Of a stretch of DNA of 64,000 bases, positions 51,973 to 59,324 are shown piece after piece. Position 1 is the first letter of the stretch. Every line of letters begins with the position of its first letter. The translations under genes were made by a program, and so were the position numbers. Source of the DNA: Lachnospiraceae bacterium AC2029 (GTDB taxonomy: Bacteria > Bacillota > Clostridia > Lachnospirales > Lachnospiraceae); the NCBI GenBank assembly GCA_000703065.1, contig JNLK01000001.1:124001-188000 (forward strand), written 5' to 3'. The notes under the pieces were generated by a model that did not search any database, had not been told where the DNA came from, and saw nothing but the letters and a program-made list of their open reading frames with translations.

Positions 51973-52341
51973 TTACTTAAGAGTAACCTTAGCGCCCTCA
52001 GCCTCGAGCTTAGCCTTGAGATCCTCAGCCTCTTCCTTGGAGATACCTTCCTTCAGTACCTTCGGTGTGGACTCTACAGCTTCCTTAGCTTCCTTCAGAC
52101 CAAGACCTGTGATATCACGAACAACCTTGATAACCTTGATCTTGTTAGCGCCTGCCTCAGTCAGCTCAACGTCGAACTCTGTCTTCTCCTCAGCTGCTGC
52201 TGCACCTGCACCCGGAGCCGCTGCCATAACAACGCCTGCTGCTGCGGATACACCATACTTCTCTTCGATAGCCTTTACAAGTTCATTCAGCTCCAGTACG
52301 GAGAGCTTATCAATTTCTGCTACAAACTCTTCAATAGTCAT
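51973..52341 (-). CDS. rplL: 50S ribosomal protein L7/L12
   Basis: 122 residues: N-terminal dimer helices, an Ala/Gly-rich hinge ([13 protein letters not shown]) and the C-terminal domain with [12 protein letters not shown] that recruits translation factors. The start at 52341 ([10 protein letters not shown]) is chosen because the GGAGG falls just before it and inside a longer in-frame ATG. It follows rplJ by 84 bases. Confidence 0.97.
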   Translation of the reverse strand: MTIEEFVAEIDKLSVLELNELVKAIEEKYGVSAAAGVVMAAAPGAGAAAAEEKTEFDVELTEAGANKIKVIKVVRDITGLGLKEAKEAVESTPKVLKEGISKEEAEDLKAKLEAEGAKVTLK

Positions 52342-52425
52342 TTTTTTATCCTCCATTTAGATTTTGAATTGATTTCGTGCCTCAGCACATTTTCCTGTCT
52401 GCGTGTTTTCACGCCGCGTAACTGC

Positions 52426-52917
52426 TTACGCCTCTGCCTGCTTCTCTGCTACCTGATTGAGTACCCGAGCCAGGTTTGCGATCGGGGACTGCAGGGAGCC
52501 AAGCAGTCTGGAAAGAAGAACTTCCCGTGACGGGATAGTTGCGATTGTCTGGATACCTTCCTGATCGTAGTAGGTTCCCTCTACGATACCGGACTTCAGC
52601 TCCAGCTTCTTGGCAGTCTTTGCGAACTCTGCCATAACACGTGCCGGTGCAGTTGCATCTTCCTTGGAAATGGCAACAGCGGTCGGGCCGTCGAGATCCT
52701 TCTCCAGCTCGCTCCACTCTGTGCCGTCGATCGCAAGCTTCACCATGGTGTTCTTGTAAACCTTGTAGATCAGGTTTTCCTTCCGGGCGTTGCGACGAAG
52801 TTCTGTATCCTGTGCAACGGTCAGTCCACGGTAATCAACCAGAACTACACTCTTCGCACCGTCAAGAGCTTCCTTGATCTCTGCAACGATCGGCTGCTTC
52901 TCTTCAATCTTTGCCAC
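52426..52917 (-). CDS. rplJ: 50S ribosomal protein L10
   Basis: 163 residues with a GTG start at 52917 (AKIEEKQPIVAEIKEAL follows) and AAGGAGG nine bases before. L10 anchors L7/L12 dimers to the ribosome. VVLVDYRGLTVAQ is the conserved rRNA-binding region. It is preceded by an L10-type leader and followed by rplL. rplK and rplA, often directly upstream, are absent here. Confidence 0.96.
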   Translation of the reverse strand: MAKIEEKQPIVAEIKEALDGAKSVVLVDYRGLTVAQDTELRRNARKENLIYKVYKNTMVKLAIDGTEWSELEKDLDGPTAVAISKEDATAPARVMAEFAKTAKKLELKSGIVEGTYYDQEGIQTIATIPSREVLLSRLLGSLQSPIANLARVLNQVAEKQAEA

Positions 52918-52965
52918 TGAAACGTACCTCCTTATTAGATTAATGGCCGCACGTCTTATAAAAAG

Positions 52966-53000
52966 AAAAAACTCCAATTCCGCGCACGCAGAACAGGAGT
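52966..53000 (-). terminator. Attenuator hairpin in the rplJ leader
   Basis: Minus-strand stem of about 14 bp (ACTCC...GCG with CGC...GGAGT), followed by TTTTTTCTTTTT, 50 bases before rplJ. It probably provides conditional termination coupled to the L10 leader. Confidence 0.8.
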
Positions 53001-53082
53001 AACATTCGTAGTCACGAACACTTCCTCGGCAGGTAGGGATCCGTTACGCCCGAAGGCACCTGCTGTCTACGGCAGCTCATCG
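53001..53082 (-). promoter_or_regulatory. Ribosomal protein L10 leader
   Basis: Minus-strand RNA with the L10-leader pattern: GACAGCAGGTGC pairing with CTACCTGCCGAGG around a GCC-TTCG-GGC hairpin, just upstream of the attenuator. L10(L12)4 binding to such leaders represses rplJL. Recognised by eye; a covariance-model search (Rfam L10_leader) would confirm it. Confidence 0.85.
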
Positions 53083-53088
53083 GGTGAT

Positions 53089-53118
53089 AGATTACCACAG
53101 AAGAGAATTCCCTGTCAA
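53089..53118 (-). promoter_or_regulatory. rplJL promoter
   Basis: Minus-strand TTGACA, 18-bp spacer, TAATCT preceded by TGG (extended -10). Gives a leader of about 165 bases. Confidence 0.75.
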
Positions 53119-53137
53119 GTACTAATTTACAGGAGCA

Positions 53138-53180
53138 GGGACGATTCCCATCCGGTGACTCAGCACCCGGGAACCGTCCC
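53138..53180. repeat. REP-like hairpin with GGGACGRTTCCC arms
   Basis: 12-bp arms GGGACGATTCCC/GGGAACCGTCCC (one mismatch) and an inner GGTG/CACC stem. It lies between two divergent promoters and lacks T runs, so it cannot be a terminator. Arms resemble those at 63885-63934. Confidence 0.8.
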
Positions 53181-53231
53181 CACTTAACTTATACAGCCTG
53201 ACTACGGATTAATCTGACAATTATTTTCACC

Positions 53232-53260
53232 TTGTCAGGCTGTCTGAATTCTGTTATAAT
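53232..53260 (+). promoter_or_regulatory. Promoter of the small export protein gene
   Basis: TTGTCA, 17-bp spacer, TATAAT, with a leader of about 105 bases. Confidence 0.85.
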
Positions 53261-53371
53261 CGTGGAGTTTTCATACAATAGTACAGATCACCCGGTTCAA
53301 AATGCAAATGGCATTCTGTGCCCCATAGGCGGTATCCCGCCTATATTCGATCACAGCAAGGAGTTATCCCT

Positions 53372-53851
53372 ATGTTCACAAGCTATCTGTTAACCTTTTT
53401 AATATCCATGGTTCCCCTTGTTGAGCTTCGTGGGGCGATCCCCATCGGCACTATGGTGCTGGATCCTCCGCTTCCGTTGCTTAACGCCTACATCGTAAGT
53501 ATCATCGGAAATATGCTTCCGGTCCCCATCATCTACCTCTTTGCAAGAAAGGTTCTGGAATGGGGAAAGGATAAACGCTTTATCGGAAAGTTCTTCACCT
53601 TCTGTATCGAGAAGGGACATCATGGCGGTGAGAAGCTGAAGGCCAAGGCAGGCCGAGGCCTCTACTGGGCTCTTCTCCTCTTCGTAGGAATCCCCATCCC
53701 CGGAACCGGAGCCTGGACCGGCATGCTGGCAGCTTCCTTCCTGGAAATGGATTTCAAGAAGAGCACGGCAGCCGTTATGGGGGGCGTCCTCCTGGCGGGC
53801 GTGATCATCGGGCTTCTCAGCCTGGGCGGGATCAATCTTCTGAATAAATAA
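53372..53851 (+). CDS. Small multidrug-export family membrane protein
   Basis: A 159-residue membrane protein with four to five hydrophobic segments, matching the COG2426 / Sm_multidrug_ex group by its start (PLVELRGAIPIG) and the GIPIPGTGAWTG loop. Despite the family name, its function is not established. The start at 53372 has AAGGAG 8 bases before it. Monocistronic, with a clear terminator. Confidence 0.85.
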   Translation: MFTSYLLTFLISMVPLVELRGAIPIGTMVLDPPLPLLNAYIVSIIGNMLPVPIIYLFARKVLEWGKDKRFIGKFFTFCIEKGHHGGEKLKAKAGRGLYWALLLFVGIPIPGTGAWTGMLAASFLEMDFKKSTAAVMGGVLLAGVIIGLLSLGGINLLNK

Positions 53852-53863
53852 TACAGTTAATGC

Positions 53864-53897
53864 AAATGAGCAGCGGAACAACCCGCTGCTCATTTTT
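53864..53897 (+). terminator. Terminator after the small export protein gene
   Basis: 12-bp stem AATGAGCAGCGG/CCGCTGCTCATT followed by TTTTTT. Confidence 0.93.
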
Positions 53898-53943
53898 TCT
53901 AATGATTTCTCTTAAAACGATGAGATGAATCTGTCATTCATTG

Positions 53944-54321
53944 TTACGCCTGAGATGCTGCTGCTTTCTTTAATACGATGAAAGCTACGATTCCTGCAAC
54001 GAGCATGTAAAGCGCACTGCAGATCGTCAGATAGTATCCGATTCCTGTTCCGAATGCGGCGCCCAGCTGATTGGCGAAGAATGAGAGAAACATTCCTCCG
54101 GATGCCAGGATGGCGAAGATCAGCGCCAGGATACCCTTGCCCATAAAGGTGAACACTGTTGCGATCACTCCGAAGATCATCCAGACGATCACTGCGCCTC
54201 CGAACAGACTTACCTTGCCGTCCTTAACTAAGTCCGAGGCATCCACAAAGGGAAGCACACTTCCCAGGAGCATCAGCAATACGCCAAACCCCATCATCCC
54301 TGTCATTGATTTCTTGTTCAT
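53944..54321 (-). CDS. Hypothetical four-helix membrane protein
   Basis: 125 residues, not recognised as a named family. Four transmembrane segments (about 9-24, 42-60, 63-83 and 92-116) with a short polar loop after the first (DASDLVKDGKVSLFGG). It ends in Lys/Ala residues. The start at 54321 follows AGGGGAAA at about 6 bases. Shape resembles small integral membrane proteins often found near stress or envelope genes, but nothing specific can be said. Confidence 0.7.
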   Translation of the reverse strand: MNKKSMTGMMGFGVLLMLLGSVLPFVDASDLVKDGKVSLFGGAVIVWMIFGVIATVFTFMGKGILALIFAILASGGMFLSFFANQLGAAFGTGIGYYLTICSALYMLVAGIVAFIVLKKAAASQA

Positions 54322-54478
54322 AATCTTTCCCCTTTTCAAAAATATAACAGATGAGTTCTGTCTGGGAAGATTATACACTTTTTTCTATTGAATTCCTATC
54401 AGCAAGAATACACAAACCCATTCATGCATTATGATCAATCCAACGGATTTCCCATTCTATACTGCAGATCGTGCACGA

Positions 54479-55789
54479 TTAACGCTCCATCCTCCATACT
54501 TCGGAGCTGTAGGGGGCAAGTTCGGAGCCGCCTCCGAAATCATGGATCGATCCGGTAAGGAGTTCCTCTGCCTGGCCGCAGCCTGCATCGAAGTGAGCCG
54601 TGAAGGGTTCGCTGTCTGCATTGATCGCTATCAGGACTCTCTCATCCTCCGTCTTCCGTTCAAAGATGCATTGCTTATTTGTCAACAGCACTGAACGGAA
54701 GGTTCCATAGTTCAGTGCCTTGCTGTTCTTTTTGATCTCCGTCAGCTTTGCGATGTGGTCCGTCAGTTCATTCCATTCCGGCTTCTCGAAGCATGCGCGA
54801 AGGGCAGGATCACCCTCCTGCTTTGTAGCCTTTGCGCCCCACTCGCTTCCGTAGTATATCTGCGGGAAGCCGGGCATTCCGAAAGCCAGTGTATAGATCA
54901 GCGGCAAATGTGCCGGATTCTCCAGGATGCTTGCCACGCGGGTCACATCATGGTTGTCCACAAAGGACATGAGATGCATTCCCCGATACCGGCACCACTG
55001 CTCCGGTCCGAACTGCTGCTGCAGTGAATGAATGATCTCAAACATATTCATGGAATTGAAGCTGCTGTAAAGTCCCTTATAGCATGCATAGTTGGTGCAG
55101 CTGTCCAGCATGTCCGGGTTTACGAACTGTGCGTAATCACCATGAAGCAGTTCACCCAGAAGCAGGAATTCCGGTTTGATCTCCCGGGCCAGTCCGTGCA
55201 GACGGCGCAGAAAATCACGATCCAGACAGTAGGCCACATCCAGACGGAGGCCGTCGATATCGAATTCATTTACCCAGCCCCGGACCGCACTGAAGATGTG
55301 CTCCACCACGTCATTGTTCCGCAGGTTCAGCTTCACCAGGTCGTAGTTGCCTTCCCAGCCTTCATACCAGAAGCCGTCATTGTAGTTGGAATTGCCATCA
55401 AAGGAAATGTGAAACCAGTCCTTATAGGGGGAGTCCCATTTTTTCTCCAGCACATCCCGGAAGGCCCAGAAGCCGCGGCCTACATGGTTGAACACCCCGT
55501 CCAGTACCACGCGGATGCCAGCCTCATGAAGCGCATCCACCACCTTCTTAAAGTCCTCGTTGGAGCCCAGGCGGTTGTCGATCACCGTATAGTCCTGGGT
55601 ATTATATCCATGGGTATCCGAACGGAATACCGGTGAGAAATAAACGGCATTGATCCCCAGCTTCGTAAGGTGAGGGATCCAGTCCAGAACCTTCAGGATC
55701 CGATGAGTCTCCAGGCCGTCATTTTCATAGGGCGCCCCGCAGAAGCCCAGGGGATAGATCTGATAAAAAACACTCTCTTCATACCACAT
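54479..55789 (-). CDS. GH13 alpha-amylase-family enzyme
   Basis: A 436-residue cytoplasmic glycoside hydrolase family 13 protein, without a signal peptide. The conserved regions are DGVFNHVG (97-104), DGLRLDVAY with the nucleophile Asp184, LLGELLHGD with the acid/base Glu213, and FVDNHDVTR with the transition-state Asp. It probably acts on maltodextrins or cyclodextrins, like neopullulanase-type enzymes, but lacks an obvious N-terminal extra domain. The start at 55789 has AAGGAGGA about 10 bases before. Confidence 0.9.
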   Translation of the reverse strand: MWYEESVFYQIYPLGFCGAPYENDGLETHRILKVLDWIPHLTKLGINAVYFSPVFRSDTHGYNTQDYTVIDNRLGSNEDFKKVVDALHEAGIRVVLDGVFNHVGRGFWAFRDVLEKKWDSPYKDWFHISFDGNSNYNDGFWYEGWEGNYDLVKLNLRNNDVVEHIFSAVRGWVNEFDIDGLRLDVAYCLDRDFLRRLHGLAREIKPEFLLLGELLHGDYAQFVNPDMLDSCTNYACYKGLYSSFNSMNMFEIIHSLQQQFGPEQWCRYRGMHLMSFVDNHDVTRVASILENPAHLPLIYTLAFGMPGFPQIYYGSEWGAKATKQEGDPALRACFEKPEWNELTDHIAKLTEIKKNSKALNYGTFRSVLLTNKQCIFERKTEDERVLIAINADSEPFTAHFDAGCGQAEELLTGSIHDFGGGSELAPYSSEVWRMER

Positions 55790-55882
55790 GTTGCATGTTC
55801 CTCCTTTATCTGTCATTCCCGGGCGAAGAACAGGAATCCTTCCGTCAGGATCCTTCGTCACTGTCGCAAATCATGATAACAT

Positions 55883-56986
55883 TTATCGCATCCAGACATT
55901 CAGATCCACATTTCCGGAGATACCCGGAACCGATCCGTCCGATGCATACTGCCAGCCCTCCACATGGTAGGGGAACTGGGGCGTATCATATGCTGCCAGC
56001 CAGAACTCGTATTTGCCCAGCTTCGAGAGATCCAGCGCCGAGCAGAACCAGTAGGTGTTGGCGTAGATCATCGGTGTATAGCCTGCGGCCTCAATGGTCT
56101 CGCAGAATCCCCGGATCGCCTCTGAACGGTCTTCAATGGAAATACTGCCTGTCCGGACGCCTTCTGCATCGATATTCTCCGTATCGATGATAATGGGCTG
56201 CTTCAGCTGGTATGGCTTCACCAGAGAAAGCACATAGTCTGCCTCTTCCACACCCTCTTCATAGTTCATGGCCTCGGTAAAGAAATAGGTTCCCACCTCC
56301 AGGCCCGCATCCAGGGCACCCTTCATGTTCTGGTCGAAGTACGCGTCCTTCTTGATGTTCCCTTCTTCTCCGTATCCCCGGAAGCCGGCACGCACGATGG
56401 CGATCTCCACTCCGCTGGCCTTTACAGCCGTCCAGTCGATGTTCTCCTGATATTCGGAGACATCCACTGCCACCCGTCCGGCCTTCTTGCCATCCGGGTA
56501 GTAATTCATGTAGCTTGTACCTTCTTTGGTATAGAAATCATTTTCAAAATCCAGATCGTCCCGTTCCACACCTTCCACGATCTTGAACATCTGACAGTCC
56601 GGATATATCCCGAAGAGGATATAGGCCTTATTCAGGTATGTCACAAAATTCTCCTCGATCATCGCGTGAAGATTGTCCGGAGCATCAAAGTCGATGGACT
56701 GGTCCAGCGTGGCGACATCCACCGGCTCTCCGTAGATCCGGTTCTTCCTTATCACGATCACAAGCAGTACGATCAGAACCACAACTGCGATCGCCAGCAG
56801 CACCGTGACCATTGTAAGGCGTTTCAGCTTTCGCCGGTCTGTGGAAGCCGACCCTTTCCCGGCTTCTCGGGAGTTCTCCTTTTTCCCTGTGCTCTCTTCA
56901 TTCTGATCCTTTTTATTCTTGTCTGATTCTTCCACGGTGTCCTTCTTTGCTTCCTGCACCGTTTTCTTTTCCTTTTCTATCTTCAT
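55883..56986 (-). CDS. Membrane-anchored GH25 lysozyme
   Basis: A 367-residue protein: a Lys/Glu-rich cytoplasmic N-terminus (1-55), one transmembrane helix (57-79), a linker domain, and a GH25 muramidase domain (about 172-367). Catalytic features are VAVDVSEYQ (Asp175) and the IIIDTEN acidic pair. It would cut the N-acetylmuramic acid - N-acetylglucosamine bond of peptidoglycan on the outer face of the membrane, in cell-wall remodelling. AAGGA lies before the start. It lies next to the cell-wall-binding proteins on the same strand. Confidence 0.92.
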   Translation of the reverse strand: MKIEKEKKTVQEAKKDTVEESDKNKKDQNEESTGKKENSREAGKGSASTDRRKLKRLTMVTVLLAIAVVVLIVLLVIVIRKNRIYGEPVDVATLDQSIDFDAPDNLHAMIEENFVTYLNKAYILFGIYPDCQMFKIVEGVERDDLDFENDFYTKEGTSYMNYYPDGKKAGRVAVDVSEYQENIDWTAVKASGVEIAIVRAGFRGYGEEGNIKKDAYFDQNMKGALDAGLEVGTYFFTEAMNYEEGVEEADYVLSLVKPYQLKQPIIIDTENIDAEGVRTGSISIEDRSEAIRGFCETIEAAGYTPMIYANTYWFCSALDLSKLGKYEFWLAAYDTPQFPYHVEGWQYASDGSVPGISGNVDLNVWMR

Positions 56987-57200
56987 GAAATATCCTTGTA
57001 TATCCGTAAATCAATCAATTCACAAACTGTGTGTCTTCGCGGGCACCCATGACTATTTTACCATAGACTGTCAAGAAACCGGACGCGGAAAGCGTCATAT
57101 CCTCCGAAAGCTGACACCCGTCTCTTCCCGGAAAATATGACGCCTTTACGCTTATTTGTTCCGGATCACAGGAAATCCCACATCCGAAACACCACATTTT

Positions 57201-59294
57201 TTACTTCAGATATCCCTTTGCGTTGAAGGAATACTTCTTTCCGTCGATGGTCAGAGTGCAGCTCTTTGCATACCACTTACCATCACCGAACCACCAGCCG
57301 GTCTTATCCTTCTTCCAGCTCGCCTTCCGCTTATAGGTCCACCTGCCGTCGCTGTCCAGCCAGTAGCCCTTACAATACTCATTCGCTGCCATGGATCCGT
57401 CGGCCTTCAGGAAATACCAGTTCTTTCCGTCCTGGAGCCATCCGGTCATCATCTGGCCAAGCGTCTTGGAATCCTTGCTCATGAAGTACCACTTCTTGCC
57501 GTCCCGAACCCAACCGGTCATCATCTGTCCCCGTGTCTTGGAATCCTTACTCATGAAGTACCACTTCTTGCCGTCCTGGAGCCATCCGGTCTTCAGTTCA
57601 CCCTGAGTCTTCTGATCCTTGCTGCCGAAATAGTATTTATTCTTATATTTTCCCCAGCCAATGATCATGGCGCCGTCATCACCGAAGCAGTACCACTTAC
57701 TCTGAAGCTGAACCAGACCCTTCTGCAGGGTGCCGCCGGTACCGAAGTAGTACCATTTTCCGGAAATCTTCATCTTACCGGTCTGCATCACTCCGTCAGT
57801 TCCGAAGTAGTACTTCTCCCCGTCAATGCTCTGAAGCCCGGTCTGCATTTCTCCGTCCTTATTGAAGTAGTACTTCTTCCCGCCAATGCTCTTCCGCCCG
57901 GTCTGCATCACTCCGTCTTCATTGAAGTAATACTTATTATCTCCAATGGTCTGCCAGCCGGTAACCGGTCCGTTCTCATCGTAATAATACCGGAAACCGC
58001 CATCGTCCACCCAGCCCTTCAGCCATTTTGCATATACACGACAGATATGGTCTTCCCTAGGAGCATTAAAGAAGTCTGAATATTTAGCTAACGTTGCTTC
58101 AAAGGACACAACCTTTGTCTCACAATTCTCGTCCTCGTACCAGCCGGCGAAGAAATATCCTTCCCGTTTAGGAACCAGTTTTCCATCTTCCTCCAACGCC
58201 ATGATCTCATTTATCTGATCATTTGTCTGAGCATTGTAGATCCTGGAGGAGAGTCCGTCAATGGTTCCTCCGCAGGCCTCCAGTGTCAGCGTCCTCGATC
58301 TACTAAGTGTGAAAACAAGCGCCGTCCATTCACCGTCTTCCTTCTCATGTAGTTTGAAGGTATATCCCTGTGAAATAGAACCGCCATTATCCGCCCACCG
58401 CGGAGTGATCTTTGTTGTGTCGGTCCCGGCATCAAACACTCCGTCATAAAGCGGCTGATTATATCCCATACTCCAGGTATGGATCTGTAACCTGGAAACA
58501 GCATACCCTTCTGCGTATGGTCTGTTCACAGAAAGTTTGATCAGGTCATCGGGATTAAAGTAATTGTGGATCGCATCCACAGCCCAGATGGCATCCGGAT
58601 TCTCCGCTTCGCCATAAAAGTGAATCTCTTCCGGATCAACCTCTTCATTAGTTGAGGAATCCACATACTGATAACCCACACTGTTCCAAACCGGATAGTA
58701 CTTAAAGCCCAACCAGTTCGCATAATAATTCAATGTAACCTCAACAGTCGTTTCGCCCACCGATACTGTTTTCTTTTCCGAGGTATATCCACCGCTTTCA
58801 TTGCTTACGATCTTGACCGGTTCCGGCCCTTCGTTCACAAACTTCCGAATAAAGGTAGATCCATAGTAATCCCTTACAGGCTCGCCCAGGCTCACACTTT
58901 TCGTCACCTTGATGGGATATTTATCCTCCGCCGTACAATCCGCAAATATGGCACCTCCCATGCCGGAATCCACATTTCTATTCTCCAGGGCATCTTCGAC
59001 CGTGGGAAGGTCCGGGCGAATCTCCACTTCATCTCCCGGAAGAAGGAGCGGCATCTGATTCCAGTTTGCATACGTTTCTTCTGTTTCAGTGCACTTGATC
59101 CTTCGATCCAGAGGCTCTTTATAATCATACACATAATGCACCGGCTCATGCACCGTTACCGCCTCGGACTTCGGAATACCCGTATCCTCTCCCTCTGCAC
59201 GTGCCACAATTCCGCTGAACAGCGCGAAGCAGCAAACCACCGCCAGTGTGGGGAGAATTCTAGATCTGATTCTTCCATGTATATCTTTCACCAT
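57201..59294 (-). CDS. Secreted cell-wall-binding repeat protein (copy 1)
   Basis: A 697-residue exported protein. A signal peptide (1-33, ending VARAEG) is followed by a unique domain of about 290 residues, a Listeria-Bacteroides-type beta repeat (KREGYFFAGWYEDENCETK), and about 11 aromatic/glycine repeats of choline- or glucan-binding type (YYFNEDGVMQTG pattern) to the C-terminus. These repeats usually hold proteins on cell-wall polymers. GGAG lies 6 bases before the start. The second half is nearly identical to copy 2, 30 bases upstream; they form a tandem pair. No catalytic domain was recognised. Confidence 0.88.
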   Translation of the reverse strand: MVKDIHGRIRSRILPTLAVVCCFALFSGIVARAEGEDTGIPKSEAVTVHEPVHYVYDYKEPLDRRIKCTETEETYANWNQMPLLLPGDEVEIRPDLPTVEDALENRNVDSGMGGAIFADCTAEDKYPIKVTKSVSLGEPVRDYYGSTFIRKFVNEGPEPVKIVSNESGGYTSEKKTVSVGETTVEVTLNYYANWLGFKYYPVWNSVGYQYVDSSTNEEVDPEEIHFYGEAENPDAIWAVDAIHNYFNPDDLIKLSVNRPYAEGYAVSRLQIHTWSMGYNQPLYDGVFDAGTDTTKITPRWADNGGSISQGYTFKLHEKEDGEWTALVFTLSRSRTLTLEACGGTIDGLSSRIYNAQTNDQINEIMALEEDGKLVPKREGYFFAGWYEDENCETKVVSFEATLAKYSDFFNAPREDHICRVYAKWLKGWVDDGGFRYYYDENGPVTGWQTIGDNKYYFNEDGVMQTGRKSIGGKKYYFNKDGEMQTGLQSIDGEKYYFGTDGVMQTGKMKISGKWYYFGTGGTLQKGLVQLQSKWYCFGDDGAMIIGWGKYKNKYYFGSKDQKTQGELKTGWLQDGKKWYFMSKDSKTRGQMMTGWVRDGKKWYFMSKDSKTLGQMMTGWLQDGKNWYFLKADGSMAANEYCKGYWLDSDGRWTYKRKASWKKDKTGWWFGDGKWYAKSCTLTIDGKKYSFNAKGYLK

Positions 59295-59324
59295 GTAGAA
59301 CTCCTTTCATATAACAAATAACGC

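Noticed and set aside
57001-57200. Consensus TTGACA near 57070 as a full promoter of the GH25 gene
   Set aside because: The TAAAAT after it is only 8 bases away, so they cannot form one promoter; at best TGGTAAAAT is an extended -10 element.
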